Origin: a bacterium
GTDB taxonomy: Bacteria > CG2-30-53-67
DNA length: 34,924 nt
Direction of reading: 5' to 3'
NCBI GenBank assembly: GCA_024277725.1
Contig: JAJRUP010000024.1
Location: 1 to 34,924 of the forward strand
The notes under the pieces were generated by a model that saw only the letters and a program-made list of their open reading frames with translations, was not told the origin of the DNA and did no database searches. Position numbers and translations under genes: made by a program. Positions 1 through 8,939 of this stretch are shown here, piece by piece. The first letter of the stretch is position 1; each line of letters opens with the position of its first letter.

Positions 1-2
1 AC

Positions 3-443
3 CCTGCAAACAAAAGCGCCAGGAGCATATATCTCTCTTCCGTTTTCCTTGCCCATCGCGCCCGCGTCAACCCGGAGCGCCCATCCTTGGCGTACGGCCT
101 GACTCTGGGAGTGCGCGTGCCGGATTACGAGGTTGAACGGAGATTCTGGCCGGATGCACATTTTGAAGGTGGATACCTGTTCCGGGATACGATGATTATC
201 GAGATCGTTCCACCCCACACAACGGGGGAAAGCTGGGAAATCACTTTCGACTGGCAGAGTAAGAATCCCGGTCGCGCCGGCCGACCACTCCCTTATAAAA
301 TACTGGAGAGTGGAAAACTACAGATGACGGTTCCATTCAGCAGCAACAGCACTCCGGGAATTGACGGTCAAATCCGGTTCGTAGTCTCTGCCTGGGAATT
401 ACTGAACCTGCAGGTCGGCATTTACGACACGGTTAGAACTTGA
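3..443 (+). CDS. Hypothetical protein, partial at the window edge
   Basis: This is the only plausible plus-strand gene. The frame is open from the left edge to a TGA ending at 443, and the first possible start inside the window is a TTG at 87 without a convincing ribosome binding site, so the 5' end probably lies outside. The readable part is rich in alternating polar/hydrophobic stretches typical of beta strands (for example MIIEIVPP and IRFVVSAW), with no cysteines and no recognisable family motif. It converges on the minus-strand gene ending at 433 and overlaps its tail by 11 bp. I do not recognise the family. It could be a periplasmic or surface beta-sandwich domain, or the remnant of a truncated gene. 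Confidence 0.45.
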   Translation, partial: PANKSARSIYLSSVFLAHRARVNPERPSLAYGLTLGVRVPDYEVERRFWPDAHFEGGYLFRDTMIIEIVPPHTTGESWEITFDWQSKNPGRAGRPLPYKILESGKLQMTVPFSSNSTPGIDGQIRFVVSAWELLNLQVGIYDTVRT

Positions 444-1116
444 GACGAAACTTGGAGATCAAGGACCAGGAACGTTTCTCTTCCTGGAGCTTCACGGGAT
501 CGGTAAGGGAGTCAATACTGGTCGCATAACCAGCACCGACGGAGAAACTGAGGCCGGGAGCAATTTCATAGTGGCCGGCAATATCGACTTCATAGCCGAC
601 ATTGGAAGAGGTCGTACCGTTTTTCTCCTCGACCGTCTGGGAGAGACCGGTCGACAGATTGGCGGAAAATTTTTCCGTGGCCTGATACCGGGCGGTCGCT
701 ACAACCATGCTGATATCTGAAAGCCCGCCGTTGTAGGCTGTGCGGGAACGTTTCGGACCGTACGTCAGGGAACGGGGAATGGAAAAGATTTCCAGGTAAT
801 CGCTCTCCGAGGCCTCCAGAAACTTGTTGACATCCAAAGGTCCCTCCCCGATATTGATACGCTCAACATCGACCGTCAAGGGGAGACCAAGGGGAGAGGA
901 GAGATCATAACTCTGCTTCCCGTAACTCAACTCCTCCAGGGAACGATCCGGTCCCACATCATAGACGATAAACCCATTCACCCCTGAGGGGTGAAAAAAG
1001 GTGATCTCCTGCGAATCCGGGACGTCGGCGGGACCGTCTTCCCCCCAAACCGGCCCCAACCCGAGGAAAAGAACGGCAACCATAAAACATAGAAAGGAAA
1101 AGAAGGTTCTACCCAT
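433..1116 (-). CDS. Exported beta-barrel-like outer membrane protein, hypothetical
   Basis: The 227-residue product starts with a clear Sec signal peptide: a basic MGR, a hydrophobic core around residues 4-22, and a likely cleavage near VWG-ED at about residue 25. The C-terminal half (about 140-227) alternates hydrophobic and polar residues in repeated strands separated by short turns, and the last residues are KFRLKF. A terminal Phe after an amphipathic strand is a typical recognition signal for outer-membrane barrel assembly. No domain of known function is recognised. The gene lies downstream of leuB on the same strand, but 133 bp away and behind its own strong promoter, so it is probably a separate unit. 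Outer-membrane location is inferred from composition only. Confidence 0.7.
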   Translation of the reverse strand: MGRTFFSFLCFMVAVLFLGLGPVWGEDGPADVPDSQEITFFHPSGVNGFIVYDVGPDRSLEELSYGKQSYDLSSPLGLPLTVDVERINIGEGPLDVNKFLEASESDYLEIFSIPRSLTYGPKRSRTAYNGGLSDISMVVATARYQATEKFSANLSTGLSQTVEEKNGTTSSNVGYEVDIAGHYEIAPGLSFSVGAGYATSIDSLTDPVKLQEEKRSWSLISKFRLKF

Positions 1117-1173
1117 CTCAACAAACCTGACCCAAAAGGATTACCGAACATCGCCCTATCATCGTGATGCATG

Positions 1174-1202
1174 ATTCTATCAAAATTTAAAACCCCTGTC
1201 AA
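1174..1202 (-). promoter_or_regulatory. Sigma-70 promoter of the exported protein gene
   Basis: On the minus strand a perfect -35 TTGACA (1202-1197) is followed after exactly 17 bases by TAGAAT (1179-1174). A TGA directly before the -10 box gives it an extended -10 character. The ATG at 1116 lies about 50 bases downstream of the expected start of transcription. This is the best promoter match seen in the window. Confidence 0.75.
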
Positions 1203-1249
1203 GGGTAATCCTTTCCGGCTAAAATCGGCGCCAAAACTCCGGGAACCGG

Positions 1250-2317
1250 CTATTCCCCGCGGACGTAATTCGCCACGATATCGCCGATCTCCTTCGTCCC
1301 ATGGCCCATCTTCCCGGCGGAAAGACTTTGCATATCCTTCGCAATCGTCTGCATCACCGCCTTTTCAATCCTGTCGGCGGCCCCTTCTTCACCAAGATGA
1401 TCGAGCATCATCTGCCCGGCGCAGATTGCCGCCAGTGGATTGATGACGTTTTTCCCGGTATATTTCGGTGCCGATCCTCCAATCGGCTCAAACATGGAAG
1501 TCCCTTCGGGATTGATGTTGCCGCCGGCGGCGATTCCCATCCCCCCCTGGGTAATCGCCCCGAGATCGGTAATAATGTCACCGAACATGTTGTCGGTCAC
1601 GACGACATCAAACCATTCGGGATTCTTCACCATCCACATGCAGGTCGCATCGACATGGGCGTAATCGGTTTCGATCTCCGGATAATCCTCGGCCACCTCA
1701 TGGAAGGTCCGCTCCCAAAGATCGAAGGCAAAGGTCAAGACATTCGTCTTCCCACAGAGAGTCAGTTTGTTCTTCCGATTCCGCTTCTTGCAGTATTCAA
1801 AGGCATAGCGGATGCATCGCTCAACCCCTTTGCGGCTGTTGATCGACTCCTGGATCGCCACTTCATCGGCCGTCCTCTTCTTCAGAAATCCCCCGGCCCC
1901 GCAGTAGAGCCCTTCCGTGTTTTCCCGCACCACCACGTAGTCGATCTCCTCCGGCCCCTTGTCACGCAAAGGGGTCTCCACACCGGGATAGAGTTTGACG
2001 GGACGAAGATTGATATACTGGTCAAGGGCAAAGCGGGCCTTGAGGAGGATTCCCTTCTCCAGGATCCCCGGTTTCACATCGGGATGGCCGATGGCCCCCA
2101 GGTAAATGGCATCAAGTTCCCGGAACTCTTCGATGGCGGAATCGGGGAGGATCTCTCCCGTCTTCATATAGCGCTCGCCCCCGAAATCATACGACGTCAG
2201 ATCGAAGGAGAATCCCTCCACTTCCGCCGCCGCCTGAATGACTTTCACCCCTTCCGCCAGAACCTCCGGCCCCGTACCATCACCACCCATCAAACCGATT
2301 TTATAGGTTTTTCCCAT
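1250..2317 (-). CDS. leuB: 3-isopropylmalate dehydrogenase
   Basis: This enzyme oxidatively decarboxylates 3-isopropylmalate to 2-ketoisocaproate using NAD+, the last leucine-specific step before transamination. The 355 residues fit the isopropylmalate/isocitrate dehydrogenase family. There is a GDGTGPEV start motif near residue 14, the substrate-loop motif [10 protein letters not shown] around 130, and the family signature [17 protein letters not shown] in the last third, which carries metal-binding Asp residues. The loop reads RENTEG instead of the RELTGG of E. coli or Thermus LeuB, so by sequence alone another beta-decarboxylating dehydrogenase specificity is possible. Position directly after leuD strongly supports leuB. 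The ATG is preceded by GGGAGA about 5 bases upstream. It is the last gene of leuACDB. Confidence 0.92.
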   Translation of the reverse strand: MGKTYKIGLMGGDGTGPEVLAEGVKVIQAAAEVEGFSFDLTSYDFGGERYMKTGEILPDSAIEEFRELDAIYLGAIGHPDVKPGILEKGILLKARFALDQYINLRPVKLYPGVETPLRDKGPEEIDYVVVRENTEGLYCGAGGFLKKRTADEVAIQESINSRKGVERCIRYAFEYCKKRNRKNKLTLCGKTNVLTFAFDLWERTFHEVAEDYPEIETDYAHVDATCMWMVKNPEWFDVVVTDNMFGDIITDLGAITQGGMGIAAGGNINPEGTSMFEPIGGSAPKYTGKNVINPLAAICAGQMMLDHLGEEGAADRIEKAVMQTIAKDMQSLSAGKMGHGTKEIGDIVANYVRGE

Positions 2318-2340
2318 TGTTCTCCCTTTCCATAAAAGCG

Positions 2341-2370
2341 GCTGTCAGCATTCAGCTGTCAGCATTCAGC
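2341..2370. repeat. Tandem 14-bp repeat between leuD and leuB
   Basis: The unit GCTGTCAGCATTCA occurs twice head to tail and is followed by GC. It lies in the 81-bp leuD-leuB spacer. A diverged relative of the same TCAGC-rich string occurs at 17415-17433 upstream of ilvD. It looks like a dispersed intergenic repeat; no function can be read from it. Confidence 0.7.
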
Positions 2371-2398
2371 AAAAAAAAACCAAAACAGACACCGACAA

Positions 2399-2887
2399 TT
2401 ACATCTTCTTTTTCACATACGCCATCAACCCCCCTGCGGCAATCAGTTCCTGCATGAAAGGGGGAACAGGCGCCGAAGTGAACTCCCGGCCCGTCGTCCT
2501 GTTCCGGATCACGCCGGATTCCATCTCCACTTCCACTTCGTCCCCTTCCGAAATTCCGGCAACGGCCTCCTCCGACTCAAATATGGGAAGTCCCATATTA
2601 AAAGCGTTCCGATAAAAAATCCGGGCAAACGATTTGGCAATTACGGCGGAAACCCCGGCCGCCTTGATGGAGATCGGGGCATGTTCCCGGGAGGACCCAC
2701 AGCCAAAATTCTTCTCCGCGACGATCAGGTCCCCGGGCACCATCTTGCTCATGAATTCCGGATCGGCATCTTCCATGCAGTGTTTCGCCAGTTCCTGTGG
2801 ATCGGAGGTATTGAGATACCGTGCCGGAATAATCTGGTCCGTATCGACATCACGGCCGAACTTCCAGGCTTTTCCTTTGATTTGCAT
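2399..2887 (-). CDS. leuD: 3-isopropylmalate dehydratase, small subunit
   Basis: The small (swivel-domain) subunit of isopropylmalate isomerase pairs with LeuC to interconvert 2- and 3-isopropylmalate. The 162-residue length fits the short LeuD form that partners archaeal/anaerobe-type LeuC. Family features include DVDTDQIIPARYL near residue 12, NFGCGSSREHAP near 60, and a FYRNAFNMGLP segment near 95. The chosen ATG at 2887 is preceded by GGAGGAG six to seven bases upstream, and MQIKGKAWKFG is the normal beginning of the family; a longer frame to 2926 has no such support. It is separated from leuC by 351 bp of repeat-filled sequence, unusual for two subunits of one enzyme. Confidence 0.95.
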   Translation of the reverse strand: MQIKGKAWKFGRDVDTDQIIPARYLNTSDPQELAKHCMEDADPEFMSKMVPGDLIVAEKNFGCGSSREHAPISIKAAGVSAVIAKSFARIFYRNAFNMGLPIFESEEAVAGISEGDEVEVEMESGVIRNRTTGREFTSAPVPPFMQELIAAGGLMAYVKKKM

Positions 2888-2921
2888 TTTTTCTCCTCCG
2901 CCTATATTAAGATCTAAATCA

Positions 2922-3200
2922 TTCACCGCAGAGACGCAGAGGGCGCAAAGAAAGGCAAAGATATATCAAGGGCAAAACCCCTTTCTGTTTTTTCCTTGGC
3001 GTCCCTGGCGTTCTTTGCAAGAGTCTGGTTTTTGGTTTTCCCCGTCATGGAAAAAGGCTCTTCGCTTTTGTTTTTGCTTTGTCACTCTGCCCATTTTGTT
3101 CCTGTTTTCTCTGCGGCCTCCGCGTCTTTGCGGTGAATGCTTTTCGCCTTTGATCTTTCCATTTTAATGTTTTGCTTTTCTCTGTGTACTCCGTGGTGAA
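2922..3200. repeat. Cluster of degenerate interspersed repeats in the leuC-leuD gap
   Basis: The 351-bp gap between leuC and leuD holds no credible gene. It contains several diverged copies of a unit that reads, on the minus strand, roughly TTCACCACGGAG-ACACAGAGAAA. Two copies point one way (3175-3200 and 3105-3137), a weaker one is at 2991-3020, and one is inverted at 2922-2954 next to the leuD ribosome binding site. They are linked by AAAGCAAAAGC-type purine runs. A related copy lies at 17603-17638. The short open frame across the region reads as repetitive Thr/Glu/Lys-rich sequence and is probably a by-product of the repeat. Confidence 0.65.
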
Positions 3201-3238
3201 ATGCTTTGCTTTTGCTTTGCCCCTTTGTGCCTCGGTTT

Positions 3239-4510
3239 TCACCTGTTTGATACGACTTCCTCCGGATGGGTAATCCGCCCCGTCACGGCCGACGCGGCGG
3301 CCACGGCGGGATTGGAGAGATAGACTTCACTTTCGGGGTGTCCCATCCGACCGACAAAGTTCCGGTTCGTCGTGGCCACGGCCCGCTCTCCCTTGGCGAG
3401 GATCCCCATGTATCCCCCCAGACAGGGCCCGCAGGTGGGGGTACTGACGGCGGCCCCCGCTTCGATAAAGATATCGAGAAGTCCTTCCTTCATGGCCGCC
3501 TGATAGATCCGTTGCGTGGCCGGAATAACGATCATCCGAACATATTTCGCCACCTTCTTCCCCCGGATCACCCGGGCCGCCTCCCGGAGGTCCGAAAGCC
3601 GTCCATTGGTACAGGAACCGACCACCACCTGATCGATGGAGATATTGGAGGCCTCCTGCACATCGTGAACGTTCTCCGGAAGATGGGGAAAGGCAACCTG
3701 CGGCTCAAGCCGGGAACATTCGTACTCCCGAACATCGCAATAAACGGCGTCGGAATCGCTGACATAGAAGATCGGCTTGCGACGGGCGCGCCCTGTGACA
3801 TACTTCTCCGTAATCGCATCGGGGGCGATGATGCCGTTCTTGCCGCCGGCCTCGATGGCCATGTTGGCCATGGTCAGGCGATGGGCCATGGGAAGGCTTT
3901 CAATCACTTCGCCCGTAAACTCCATGGCCCGGTAGAGAGCGCCGTCGACACCGATGTCTCCGATGGTATGAAGGATCAGGTCTTTGCCCCCCACCCATTT
4001 CTTCAACTTCCCTTTGTAGACAAACTTCATCGACTCGGGGACCTTGAACCAGGTCTCGCCGGTGATAAACGCCGCCGCCAGATCGGTGGACCCCATGCCG
4101 GTGGAAAAAGCACCGAGCCCGCCGTAGGTACAGGTATGGGAATCGGCGCCGATCACCACGTCTCCCGGCACGACGATCCCCTGCTCCGGCAGAAGGGCGT
4201 GCTCCACCCCCATCTGACCGACCTCGAAGTAGTAGGTCAGGTCCTGCTCCCGGGCGAAATCGCGGAGCATTTTGCACTGCTCCGCCGACTCGATATCCTT
4301 GTTGGGAGAAAAATGATCCGGGACAAGGGCGATGAAATCACGATCGAAGACCTTTTCCGCTCCCGACTCCCGGAACTTCCTGATCGCAATCGGCGCCGTG
4401 ATATCATTGGCCAGGGCAATATCGACCTTTGCCGTAATGAGTTCCCCGGGTTCAACCTTCTCCTTCCCGGCATGGGCCGCCAGGATTTTTTCCGTAATCG
4501 TCATTCCCAT
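3239..4510 (-). CDS. leuC: 3-isopropylmalate dehydratase, large subunit
   Basis: The large, iron-sulfur subunit of isopropylmalate isomerase (aconitase superfamily). The 423 residues correspond to the shorter archaeal/anaerobe-type LeuC. The three cysteine ligands of the [4Fe-4S] cluster are visible: VVGSCTNGR (Cys about 300) and [10 protein letters not shown] (Cys about 360 and 363). The substrate-binding motif [15 protein letters not shown] is near residue 122. The chosen ATG at 4510 gives the usual start [15 protein letters not shown] and has GGAGG about 11 bases upstream; a GTG at 4528 is possible but overlaps that ribosome binding site. It works with leuD downstream and lies 224 bp after leuA, with a palindromic repeat in its leader. 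Confidence 0.95.
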   Translation of the reverse strand: MGMTITEKILAAHAGKEKVEPGELITAKVDIALANDITAPIAIRKFRESGAEKVFDRDFIALVPDHFSPNKDIESAEQCKMLRDFAREQDLTYYFEVGQMGVEHALLPEQGIVVPGDVVIGADSHTCTYGGLGAFSTGMGSTDLAAAFITGETWFKVPESMKFVYKGKLKKWVGGKDLILHTIGDIGVDGALYRAMEFTGEVIESLPMAHRLTMANMAIEAGGKNGIIAPDAITEKYVTGRARRKPIFYVSDSDAVYCDVREYECSRLEPQVAFPHLPENVHDVQEASNISIDQVVVGSCTNGRLSDLREAARVIRGKKVAKYVRMIVIPATQRIYQAAMKEGLLDIFIEAGAAVSTPTCGPCLGGYMGILAKGERAVATTNRNFVGRMGHPESEVYLSNPAVAAASAVTGRITHPEEVVSNR

Positions 4511-4529
4511 GATTTTCTCAACCTCCACC

Positions 4530-4560
4530 CACCCTGTCCCTCCCCCTGAAGAGGGAGGGG
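4530..4560. repeat. Palindromic CCCTCCC/GGGAGGG repeat upstream of leuC
   Basis: An inverted repeat, CCCTCCC (4538-4544) and GGGAGGG (4553-4559), is preceded by CACCCACCCTG-like sequence. The same layout (a CTCACCCTACCCC lead followed by a C/G-rich palindrome) recurs upstream of ilvD at 17450-17483, so the two are probably members of one dispersed intergenic repeat family. Confidence 0.6.
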
Positions 4561-4610
4561 AACCATGTCAACCCATCTGATTTTCTATTCCGTATTCCAC
4601 CGTACAACCG

Positions 4611-4736
4611 GATTCTGTTGCAAATGCTGCAGATGCAAGGCACGATGTTATTGTCGAATGAGGCGTACTGTTTCGTACGCCGCAATGAAGACAAAAGCAA
4701 TCGGAACGCCGCAGATGGGGTATTTGCGGCAGAATC
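4611..4736. repeat. 126-nt long-hairpin element at the 3' end of leuA
   Basis: The outer arms pair over 17 positions (4611-4627 with 4720-4736, three of them G-T). Interrupted inner pairings follow: 4643-4646 with 4700-4703, 4651-4655 with 4690-4694, and a terminal 7-bp hairpin GGCGTAC/GTACGCC (4662-4668 and 4675-4681, loop of six). The right arm runs into the leuA stop codon at 4735-4737. There is no U-tract, so it is not a standard terminator, and no clear flanking duplication. It has the look of a dispersed palindromic element or a stable mRNA 3' structure. Confidence 0.6.
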
Positions 4737-6261
4737 ATTTACCGGTACGGTTTCGCCTCCAATGCTCCAGCCTATTCAATGCATTCACATAAGCCTTGGC
4801 GGAGGCCATGATAATGTCCGTATCGGCCCCCTGGCCGATGAAGATCTTTTCTCCATCCTGGACCCGGGTCGTCACCTCCCCCTGGGCATCGGTCCCGCCG
4901 GTGATTCCTTTGACGAAATAACCAACGAGGGGACAGTCGTTCTTCGCGATCTTCTTGATCGCCGAATAGACGGCGTCGACAGGACCATCCCCGGCCGACT
5001 CCACTGTCACACATTCCCCGTCGACACACATCCGGACCTTCGCCCGGGGAGACTGACCGGTGGCGCTGTGAGCCTCAACCAGCTCCAGTTCATAGATATC
5101 GGGAATCCGGTAAACTTCGTCGGCAATCAGCGCCACAATATCTTCATCAAAAATCTCCTTCTTGGCATCGGCCAGGACCTTGAATCGTTCAAAAGCCCGG
5201 TCGATCTCCTCATCACTCAGCCGGTATCCCATCTCCTCCAGACGAGCACGAAAAGCATGCCGGCCGGAATGTTTTCCGAGGACGAGTTTACTTTTGGCCA
5301 ATCCGATCGATTCGGGGGTCATGATCTCATAGGTCTCCTGTTTCTTGAGAAAACCGTCCTGATGGATCCCCGACTCATGGGCAAAGGCATTGGCCCCGAC
5401 CACCGCCTTGTTGGCCTGGACCAGCATCCCCGTAATATCACTGACCAGACGCGAACTCTGGTAGATCTTTTCCGTCCGGATATTCGTTGTCAATCCGAAA
5501 AGATTTTTCCGGGTCCGGATCGCCATGACCACCTCCTCCATGGAGGCATTCCCGGCCCGTTCCCCCAATCCGTTGAGGGTGCATTCCACCTGACGGGCAC
5601 CGTTCTGCACGGCGGCCAGGGAGTTGGCCACGGCCAGTCCCAAATCATTATGGCAATGAACGCTGACCACGGCCCGGTCGATGTTTTCGACCTTTTCCCG
5701 AATGGTGGCGATGAGCCGTCCGAATTCATCCGGAATGGCGTAGCCCACGGTATCGGGGATGTTCACGGTGGTCGCCCCGGCATCGATAACGGCTGCAATC
5801 ACCCGGCAGAGATAGTCCACGTCGGAACGGGCGGCATCCTCGGCGGAAAACTCCACATCCTCCGTATACTGCTTCGCTCGCCGGACCGCCCAGACGGCCC
5901 GTTCCAGGACCTCCTCCCGGGACTTTTTCAGTTTGAACTGAAGATGGAGGTCGGAGGTCGCGATAAAGGTATGGATCCGTGCCCGTTCCGCCTCACGCAC
6001 CGCCTCCCAGGCCCGGTCAATATCCTTCTCCGTGGCCCGGGCGAGACCACAGATCACCGGTCCTTTCACCTGTCTTGCAACTTCACGGACCGCTTCAAAA
6101 TCCCCCGGCGAGGCGATGGGGAACCCCGCCTCAATGACGTCAACATTCAGGACGGCCAGTTGCCGGGCCACTCGAATCTTCTCCGACAGGTTCATACTGC
6201 AACCGGGCGACTGCTCTCCGTCCCGCAGGGTCGTGTCAAAAACACGAACAATCTTCTCCAT
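4735..6261 (-). CDS. leuA: 2-isopropylmalate synthase
   Basis: This enzyme condenses acetyl-CoA with 2-ketoisovalerate, the committed step of leucine synthesis. The 508 residues have the full family layout. An N-terminal TIM barrel begins [13 protein letters not shown] (residues about 7-19). Metal-binding [13 protein letters not shown] lies near 200, with the following [12 protein letters not shown] segment, then [12 protein letters not shown] near 290. A C-terminal dimer domain (about 390-500) normally mediates leucine feedback. The ATG at 6261 is chosen because AGGATGG sits at the right distance and [15 protein letters not shown] is the usual start; an in-frame ATG at 6270 leaves no room for a ribosome binding site. 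Expression is very likely controlled by the leucine T-box leader just upstream. Confidence 0.96.
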   Translation of the reverse strand: MEKIVRVFDTTLRDGEQSPGCSMNLSEKIRVARQLAVLNVDVIEAGFPIASPGDFEAVREVARQVKGPVICGLARATEKDIDRAWEAVREAERARIHTFIATSDLHLQFKLKKSREEVLERAVWAVRRAKQYTEDVEFSAEDAARSDVDYLCRVIAAVIDAGATTVNIPDTVGYAIPDEFGRLIATIREKVENIDRAVVSVHCHNDLGLAVANSLAAVQNGARQVECTLNGLGERAGNASMEEVVMAIRTRKNLFGLTTNIRTEKIYQSSRLVSDITGMLVQANKAVVGANAFAHESGIHQDGFLKKQETYEIMTPESIGLAKSKLVLGKHSGRHAFRARLEEMGYRLSDEEIDRAFERFKVLADAKKEIFDEDIVALIADEVYRIPDIYELELVEAHSATGQSPRAKVRMCVDGECVTVESAGDGPVDAVYSAIKKIAKNDCPLVGYFVKGITGGTDAQGEVTTRVQDGEKIFIGQGADTDIIMASAKAYVNALNRLEHWRRNRTGK

Positions 6262-6278
6262 GGCATCCATCCTAAAGG

Positions 6279-6333
6279 AAAAAAAGACCCCCGTCTCAAG
6301 CTCATAAATCTCACAAGCCAGGGACGAGGGTCT
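6279..6333 (-). terminator. Intrinsic terminator of the leuA T-box leader
   Basis: On the minus strand AGACCCTCGTC (6333-6323) pairs with GACGGGGGTCT (6295-6285). This is an 11-bp stem with one G-T pair, followed at once by a run of seven T (6285-6279). Bases CGTCCCT in its 5' arm and just after it are the same ones needed by the T-box antiterminator, so the two structures exclude each other. Confidence 0.88.
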
Positions 6334-6567
6334 GATCTTTGCCCACGTGGTACCACCCTGATTCAGCGAAACGGGAACCCACTCCGCAACGCCCTTCGTT
6401 TTGGTGAGATGACGGTCACAAACCGGCGAAGACTACTCGGCCCCCTTCCGGGGATGGTTCCCCTCCGCGACTCCAAGGCGAGTTCGAAGACCCCTGTACC
6501 GGTTCGCACCTGCCACCGGCTCTCTGCAACAGGGGGGAGCTTCTACTACTCCTCTTCATTGTCGATC
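6279..6567 (-). promoter_or_regulatory. Leucine-specific T-box riboswitch leader of leuACDB
   Basis: The 306-bp pssA-leuA gap is filled by a canonical T-box. The leader begins directly after the pssA stop with GAAGAGGAGTAGTAG, the specifier-loop 5' strand. A distal stem I arm follows (CCCCTGT pairing with ACAGGGG, containing AGAGAG and GGTGCGA). Then comes the specifier strand GAA-CTC-GCC, with CTC (Leu) at 6482-6480, followed by TTGGAGT. Near the end is the T-box AGGGTGGTACCACG (6359-6346); its 7-nt bulge TGGTACC would pair with the tRNA acceptor end. AGGG and ACG can pair with the CGTCCCT at 6326-6320 to form the antiterminator. Uncharged tRNA-Leu should therefore allow read-through into leuA. 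Confidence 0.93.
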
Positions 6568-7326
6568 TTATTCTTTTACTACATCTTCGTCATCGATGTC
6601 AAGTACATCGAACCTTTTTCTGTGCCGGATTCCTTCGACCACACCGGAGAAGGCATAGGTCACGGCCATCAAAAAAAGGACGATTTCCGGTTTCGCAGCG
6701 ATCACGAGGGCCCCCAGGACCGAGAAGACAAGGATTTTAAAGGGACGCCGCTTGACAAGATCGATGTCCTTAAAACTGTAGTAACGGATATTGCTGACCA
6801 TGAGAAAAGCGACGCCGAGCACCACGACCACAAACCAGAAGGGCTTGTCCGATTCCGAATAGCCAAAAACATAATGATAGGCGATCACGGACGTGGCGAT
6901 GACCCCCGCCCCCGCCGGGATCGGCAACCCGACGAAATATTTCTTGTCCACCACCTCAACGTTGGCATTAAACCGGGCGAGTCGAAAGGCACCGGCCACC
7001 ATGAAGAGGAAAGCCGCCAGCCAACCGATCCGCCCGAAGGGCTTCAGCGCCCAGAGAAAGCTCAGGATCGCCGGCGCCATCCCGAAGGTCACCAGATCGG
7101 AGAGGGAATCATATTCCACACCGAAGCGGGAGGTGGTGTGCGTCCAGCGGGCGATCTTTCCGTCGAGGTAGTCAAAAACGCCGCCTAAAATGATGGCGAC
7201 CGCCGCCCTTTCATAGTCACCCAGCACGGAAGCGATGATGGAATAAAAACCGAGAAAGAGATTCCCCGTGGTAAAGATATTCGGGAGGAGATGGATCCCT
7301 CTTGGACGTTCAGCGGTTTTATTCAT
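6568..7326 (-). CDS. pssA: CDP-diacylglycerol-serine O-phosphatidyltransferase
   Basis: Makes phosphatidylserine from CDP-diacylglycerol and serine in the inner membrane, the step before phosphatidylserine decarboxylase. The 252 residues include the CDP-alcohol phosphotransferase signature D-G-x2-A-R-x8-G-x3-D-x3-D, seen as DGKIARWTHTTSRFG then EYDSLSD around residues 54-78, and several hydrophobic segments typical of this integral membrane family. The C-terminus is acidic. The ATG has no clear ribosome binding site; an 11-codon frame starting at 7358 ends in a TGA that overlaps it, so weak translational coupling is possible. It follows ilvC by 43 bp and precedes the leucine T-box. Its partner psd is about 11 kb upstream, next to rplQ. 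Confidence 0.92.
   Translation of the reverse strand: MNKTAERPRGIHLLPNIFTTGNLFLGFYSIIASVLGDYERAAVAIILGGVFDYLDGKIARWTHTTSRFGVEYDSLSDLVTFGMAPAILSFLWALKPFGRIGWLAAFLFMVAGAFRLARFNANVEVVDKKYFVGLPIPAGAGVIATSVIAYHYVFGYSESDKPFWFVVVVLGVAFLMVSNIRYYSFKDIDLVKRRPFKILVFSVLGALVIAAKPEIVLFLMAVTYAFSGVVEGIRHRKRFDVLDIDDEDVVKE
6573..6602 (-). promoter_or_regulatory. Candidate promoter for leuACDB inside the 3' end of pssA
   Basis: A perfect -35 TTGACA (6602-6597) lies within the last pssA codons. After an 18-base spacer comes TAAAAG (6578-6573), a 4/6 match to a -10 box. Transcription would start near 6566, exactly where the T-box leader sequence begins. The weak -10 keeps confidence moderate. Confidence 0.5.
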
Positions 7327-7369
7327 AAATGATTGAAGGCTTCGTACGAGTTCCTCATGATGGACTGGA

Positions 7370-8876
<1,507 letters not shown>

Positions 8877-8939
8877 AATCCCTTACATCCTTCTGCTTGT
8901 CACAAAAAACCGCAGCGGATCGCTGCAGAACGGTTTTGC

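Noticed and set aside
1201-1249. Intrinsic terminator after leuB
   Set aside because: Only very short CCGG and GGCGCC palindromes with four-base T-runs are present; no stem long enough to call.
2341-2370. Possible CRISPR-like array
   Set aside because: Only two adjacent 14-bp copies without spacers and no cas genes; it is a simple tandem duplication.
3045-3242. A 65-codon minus-strand frame between leuC and leuD
   Set aside because: It reads through the degenerate CACGGAG/CAGAG repeats and its Lys/Thr/Glu-rich translation reflects the repeat, not a conserved protein.
3266-4549. A 427-codon plus-strand frame opposite leuC, and similar long frames opposite leuB, ilvB, cstA and ilvD
   Set aside because: They mirror strongly conserved minus-strand genes codon for codon and have no ribosome binding sites or recognisable domains; GC-rich codon bias keeps these frames open.
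4618-7188. An 856-codon open frame on the plus strand
   Set aside because: It runs antisense across leuA, the T-box and pssA, all of which have clear family motifs, and its translation is His/Pro/Gly/Arg-rich as expected of an antisense shadow.
7323-7358. An 11-codon frame (MRNSYEAFNHL) whose stop overlaps the pssA start
   Set aside because: It has no ribosome binding site and no leader-peptide character such as regulatory codon runs; translational coupling is possible but unsupported.
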